A stretch of 64,000 bases of DNA from JBBROS01 sp965260995 (GTDB lineage Bacteria; Pseudomonadota; Alphaproteobacteria; Acetobacterales; Acetobacteraceae), in contig CBDHCD010000002.1 in the NCBI GenBank assembly GCA_965260995.1, positions 620,001 through 684,000 of the forward strand, read 5' to 3'. Shown in pieces: positions 60,946 to 64,000 of this stretch. Positions within the stretch are counted from its first letter, which is position 1. Each line of letters opens with the position of its first letter. The position numbers and the translations under genes were made by a program. The notes below the pieces were generated by a model that searched no databases, was not told where the DNA came from, and saw nothing but the letters and a program-made list of their open reading frames with translations.

Positions 60946-61379
60946 ATGAAGCTGGCGGCATCCGGTCATGGCGGGTTCATCTTGTTGGAGATGCTGGTGG
61001 TGCTGGCCGTGCTCGGCCTGCTGGCAGGCCTCGTGCTGGGGTGCGGACCGCCGCGCAGCGCCGCGCTGGAGATGCGCGCGGCGGTCACGGTGGTCGCGCA
61101 AGGGCTGCGCGCGGCGTGCGGCCAGGCCATCACCGCGAACCGGCCCGTGACGGTGCTGTTCGACACACGCGCCCGGACCATGCGGGTGGGGACTGCGGCG
61201 ATCCAGGCGTTGCCGGTCGCTGTCGCCGTGGATGGTGGCGCCGGCAGTCCGGGATTGCGTTCCTGCCGGACGGCAGCTCCTCGGGCGGCCGAGTCGATCT
61301 CGCGGCGGGTGAGCGCCGAATGCAGGTCGGCGTGGACTGGACTTCCGGCCGGGTCAGCGTGGCCGGCAGTCTACCCTGA
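60946..61379 (+). pseudogene. gspH: Type II secretion pseudopilin GspH (frameshifted)
   Basis: From ATG 60946: prepilin signal GG|FILLEMLVVLAVLGLLAG, then LRAACGQAITANRPVTVLFD. Near 61250 (after VAVDGGAGSPG) the frame must shift to continue as IAFLPDGSSSGGRVDLAAGE and VDWTSGRVSVAGSLP, ending at 61379. The second part is the typical GspH C-terminus. One missing or extra base explains it: either a real mutation or a sequence error. Confidence 0.75.
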
Positions 61380-61406
61380 CGCGGGGCATGGGAACCCGGC
61401 GGTCCG

Positions 61407-61853
61407 CTACCGGCCTGGAGACTGGAACAACTGCCGCGCCGCGCCCATGACTCGCCCCAGATAGGCGTCGTGGTAAGCCGCGGTGTGCGAGTGGTAGTTG
61501 CCGACCGCCTGCATGAGGTCGCCTTGCGCCTCGTCTAGGTAGGTGCGCAGAATCAGACCCGCGGCCGCGATGTTGAAGCAGGGCAGCGCGATCAGGCGCT
61601 CGCGCACCTGCGCCGGGCCGAGGCCGGTGTAGCGGGCGAGCGGAACGAGCCAGAGACTGTTGACCTGCATGACCCCGTAATCCTCCGACCCGTTGCGGTT
61701 GCGGCTGACCAGGCCCGGACGGCCGCCCTCGGTGCGCTGGATCGACGGCAGGACGCGCGGCGGCAGAACGTAGATCTGCGCCACGAGCGCCATGCAGCTC
61801 AGGAACGGGACCGGCATGCGAGGAAGGCCGCCTCCTTGCTTATAGAAAGCCAT
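61407..61853 (-). CDS. Lytic transglycosylase-like protein (SLT domain)
   Basis: 148 residues. Catalytic Glu in IQRTEGGRPGLVSRN, then SEDYGVMQVNSLWLVPLARY and NIAAAGLILRTYLDEAQGDL, matching VirB1/SLT-type muramidases. An N-terminal hydrophobic segment (PVPFLSCMALVAQIYVL) suggests export. It may open peptidoglycan for a secretion apparatus. ATG 61853 is used; an internal ATG at 61817 is possible. It converges on gspH with a 27-base gap. Confidence 0.83.
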   Translation of the reverse strand: MAFYKQGGGLPRMPVPFLSCMALVAQIYVLPPRVLPSIQRTEGGRPGLVSRNRNGSEDYGVMQVNSLWLVPLARYTGLGPAQVRERLIALPCFNIAAAGLILRTYLDEAQGDLMQAVGNYHSHTAAYHDAYLGRVMGAARQLFQSPGR

Positions 61854-61906
61854 ACCCGCCCAGACTTACGACGCTGCCCAGCAGGATGGAAGCGTCGCCG
61901 CAGTTG

Positions 61907-62539
61907 TCACCCGCCGCGGAGGCGGCAGGTTGCACCGAGGCCCAGAAGCGATCCGCCCAGCAATGCGAGGCTCGCCGGCTCCAGCACGGCTTGCCCCGCC
62001 GTGGACACGGAAACGCTGGCGAGATCGCCCGTCAGCGCCACAATGTTCAAGCCGTCCGCGCTCGCAGTGTAGTAGCCGAACGTGCTCGGGAATGTCGACA
62101 TCAGGTTGCTGGCCAGGTCGAGGTTGGTCGTCAGTTGCCCGGCATCGCCGAGCAAGGCAATCGCGGATTCTGATGCGCCGGGCCAAGCGGTCAGCGACGA
62201 GAGATCCAGCGTGAACGAACTGTTGCTCGTGCCGCCCTGCTGCACCGGCAAGACCTCCGCGCGATAGATCGCATCGGGCGGGTTGGTGACAGCCGGCGAG
62301 TAGGCCGCGGTCGAGCCGTAGCCCGCGGACGGGTTTTTGCCGTCGATTGTGAAAGAGGTGAACTGGCCGGCGTCGGTCAGCGCGAAGCTGCCGGAAACGA
62401 TATCGCCCACTGCGCGCCCGGCGGCGCCTTGAGTGGACGTCACCGGCCCGGAGAAGTTGGCGTTATAGACGATCGCCGAGGCGGGAACGGCATAGGCGGC
62501 CACGGTCAGGGCGGCGGCGAGAATTAAGGTGCGATGCAT
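61907..62539 (-). CDS. PEP-CTERM-type exported protein
   Basis: 210 residues. N-terminal signal peptide (LILAAALTVAAYAVPASA) and a C-terminal sorting signal: LEPASLALLGGSLLGLGA (motif, hydrophobic helix) followed by the basic tail CRLRGG. The body is low in Cys, rich in Ser/Thr/Gly, with beta-type pattern. PEP-CTERM proteins are processed by an exosortase and usually join an extracellular matrix; no exosortase gene is in the window. It lies 53 bases from the lytic transglycosylase gene and 75 bases downstream of the phosphoesterase, same strand. Confidence 0.8.
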   Translation of the reverse strand: MHRTLILAAALTVAAYAVPASAIVYNANFSGPVTSTQGAAGRAVGDIVSGSFALTDAGQFTSFTIDGKNPSAGYGSTAAYSPAVTNPPDAIYRAEVLPVQQGGTSNSSFTLDLSSLTAWPGASESAIALLGDAGQLTTNLDLASNLMSTFPSTFGYYTASADGLNIVALTGDLASVSVSTAGQAVLEPASLALLGGSLLGLGATCRLRGG

Positions 62540-62614
62540 GGTGCTGGTCCGTCCGTGCGATGTTGGGGAGATCGGCGGGGCACAGAAGCCGCCCTCGTCC
62601 TTGCGTCGTAGGTG

Positions 62615-63770
62615 CTATGGGTTCGCCGCGCGCCCCGTGCCAAGGTGCAGGCCGGTGCGCATGCGGGGATATGGCTGGCCGTCCATCAGGCCTTGCCACA
62701 GGACCTCGTTGAACAGGTCGGTCGGCACGCGGTCTTCCTTGGAGAAGTCGAAGCCGCGGGATGCGCGGGCCCAATAGGCCGTATCGCGGCGCGGCAGGAT
62801 GTCCGGCCCGTCGGCGTATCGCACGCCGACATCGATTGCCGCGAGCTGCGTCGTCTTCAGCACCGTCGAGGCGATCGCGTTGAAGGTCCAGCTGCCCGAA
62901 GAGTTGATGTCGAACACGTCGGTCATCGGCGGCTGGTAGGCCGTGTTGAGGTTGATGTGCTGCGTACCTAAGATGTCCTCGATCGTCCGCAACACGCTGA
63001 CCTGGTTGTAGCGGGTGCTCACGACCGCGTTCTGCTTCACGTAAGGGCCGACGACGTAGGTAGTGGAGCGGTGCGAGTCGACGTGGTCCGGACCGTCCTG
63101 GGTGTCGTCCTTCGTGATGAAGATCAGGGTGTTGGCCGCGAACGGGCTATGCGCGACGGCTTCGACCAATCGCCCAGTGGCAAGATCGTTGTCGGCCTGC
63201 TGGGTGTCGGGCGTATTCACGCCGCCGAGCGCCGTGGCGAAGCTGCCCGTGTGGTCGTGGCTGAGGCGGACCGACTCGAAGCTCGGCAGGCTGCCGGACG
63301 CCACGTAGCCTTGGAACTCGCGGTTCCACTCGTTGAAGTCCCAAACGTCAGCCACCGTCATGTCGTAGCCGCGGAAATAGATGTCGGTATAGGGTGCCAG
63401 CGTCGGGTTCAGCGGAGCGGCCTGCACCATCCCTGCCGCGCCGGCGTTGGTGATCGGCTGGCCGTTCGCATCCTTCGTCGGGCCGATGTTGTTGACCATC
63501 CAGCCGTAGTTGCGAACCGTCAGCCCGGCCTGGAGCACGGCATCGAATATGTAGCTCTGCTGCTGGCCCCACGGTGCGTCGGTGGCGGCGATGGCGGCGA
63601 TGCCAGGCAGGACATTGGCGGTGCCGCCGGGCAGAGCGGCAGTACCGGTGCTGAAGCGACCGTTCGTGGCCGCGTCGCGTCCGGGAATGGTGGGGACGCC
63701 GATCGGCACGTTGCGGTTCGAGCCCTCTGACTCGTAAGATAATCTGCTATCTATGTTAGCGTAGTTGATC
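62615..63770 (-). pseudogene. Phosphoesterase-family protein, 5'-truncated by IS6
   Basis: The C-terminal ~385 residues of an alkaline-phosphatase-superfamily phosphoesterase: NNIGPTKDANGQPITNAGAA, VADVWDFNEWNREFQGYVAS, LSHDHTGSFATALGGVNTPD, LIFITKDDTQDGPDHVDSHR (metal-binding) and VLRTIEDILGTQHINLNTAY. The N-terminal part with the first metal ligands and signal peptide is missing; native sequence ends at 63770 and the frame continues into the IS6 terminus, which offers an ATG at 63841. Expression of a shortened protein is possible but catalysis is doubtful. Confidence 0.75.
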
Positions 63771-64000
63771 GGCACCGCCAACTTGGCTGCCGAACGGCTT
63801 GCGAGACGCGGCTGAGCCAGGCAGGCGGGCGGGATGACCACGCCTGCCTGCCCGAGCTATGCCGGCTACCGGTTCCCGGCTGAGATCATCAGCCACGCCG
63901 TTTGGCTCTACTTCCGTTTTCCGCTCAGCTTACGCATGGTGGACGAGCTGCTGGCCGCGCGCGGCATCCTTGTCAGCCACGAGACCGTGCGTCAGTGGGC
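63771..64000 (+). mobile_element. IS6-family element, 5' end (runs off the window)
   Basis: Starts with the terminal repeat GGCACCGCCAACTTGG at 63771, followed by a leader nearly identical to that at 52639-52575 (reverse). The transposase begins at 63834. With the copy at 52453-52639 it forms an outward-facing pair around the secretion module. Confidence 0.8.
63834..64000 (+). CDS. IS6-family transposase, N-terminal part
   Basis: 55 codons are visible: MTTPACPSYAGYRFPAEIIS, AVWLYFRFPLSLRMVDELLA, ARGILVSHETVRQWA. This is the conserved IS6/IS26-type opening (YRF...I...VW.Y.RF.LS.R...E.LA.RG....H.TV..W). The gene continues beyond the window, so intactness is unknown. Confidence 0.88.
   Translation, partial: MTTPACPSYAGYRFPAEIISHAVWLYFRFPLSLRMVDELLAARGILVSHETVRQW

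Overview
The window comes from a high-GC bacterial chromosome, most likely an alphaproteobacterium of the Rhodospirillales/Acetobacteraceae type. The evidence is indirect: strong GC bias in third codon positions, a DUF6489-type small protein, TAXI-type TRAP transport, ATGA/GTGA-coupled ABC operons, and a dense mix of IS21, IS630, ISL3, IS5, IS6, IS701, ISKra4 and Tn3 remnants. No rRNA, phage module or CRISPR array is seen. The only RNA gene found is one tRNA-Tyr(GTA).

Layout. 1-5.4 kb: the 3' end of an RND efflux pump gene, three decayed gene fragments (SnoaL-like, F420-type NADP reductase, LysR), a cyclic-nucleotide-domain/thioredoxin-reductase fusion, and a truncated vanadium haloperoxidase. 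5.4-14.2 kb (minus): a tightly coupled nine-gene operon made of an ABC importer (substrate-binding protein, two permeases, two ATPases), an isochorismatase-type hydrolase, an asparaginase-like enzyme, a 67-aa AtzG-like subunit and an amidase. 14.5-17.9 kb: a broken IS21 element abutting a broken IS630. 17.9-21.6 kb: housekeeping-like genes (secreted trypsin-like protease, DUF6489 protein, tRNA-Tyr, RlmB, a 2-keto-4-pentenoate hydratase family protein, a small unknown protein). 21.7-25.9 kb: an insertion-sequence graveyard containing a 5'-truncated pntB. 25.9-30.9 kb (minus): a catabolic operon with a HisD/HpsN-like dehydrogenase, an SDR, a TAXI binding protein and a fused TRAP permease. 31-33.5 kb: a decayed capsule-export gene, recX, an IS5 element and the tail of a glycolipid-binding-type gene.

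33.6-46.5 kb: a second amide/peptide scavenging locus. An M28 peptidase gene is divergent from an eight-gene operon encoding a substrate-binding protein that looks circularly permuted, two permeases, two ATPases, HyuB, HyuA and a second M28 peptidase. Both M28 genes end inside IS-type sequence. 46.5-52.6 kb: nested mobile elements. The clearest nesting is an ISL3 element, flanked by an 8-bp direct repeat, inserted in the leader of an IS21 element.

52.6-63.8 kb: a partial type II secretion/pseudopilin module (gspE, gspI, gspJ, gspK, gspO, a frameshifted gspH), a FkbM-type methyltransferase, a lytic transglycosylase, a PEP-CTERM protein and a 5'-truncated phosphoesterase. This stretch is bounded by two outward-facing IS6-family ends and also holds a diverged second copy of the gspK/gspO 3' ends next to an ISKra4 insertion.

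Working model: two parallel, co-transcribed import-and-hydrolyse systems for amide-bonded nitrogen compounds and one TRAP-fed dehydrogenase route suggest an oligotrophic scavenger. The surrounding genome is being reshaped by IS activity, which has truncated many neighbouring genes.
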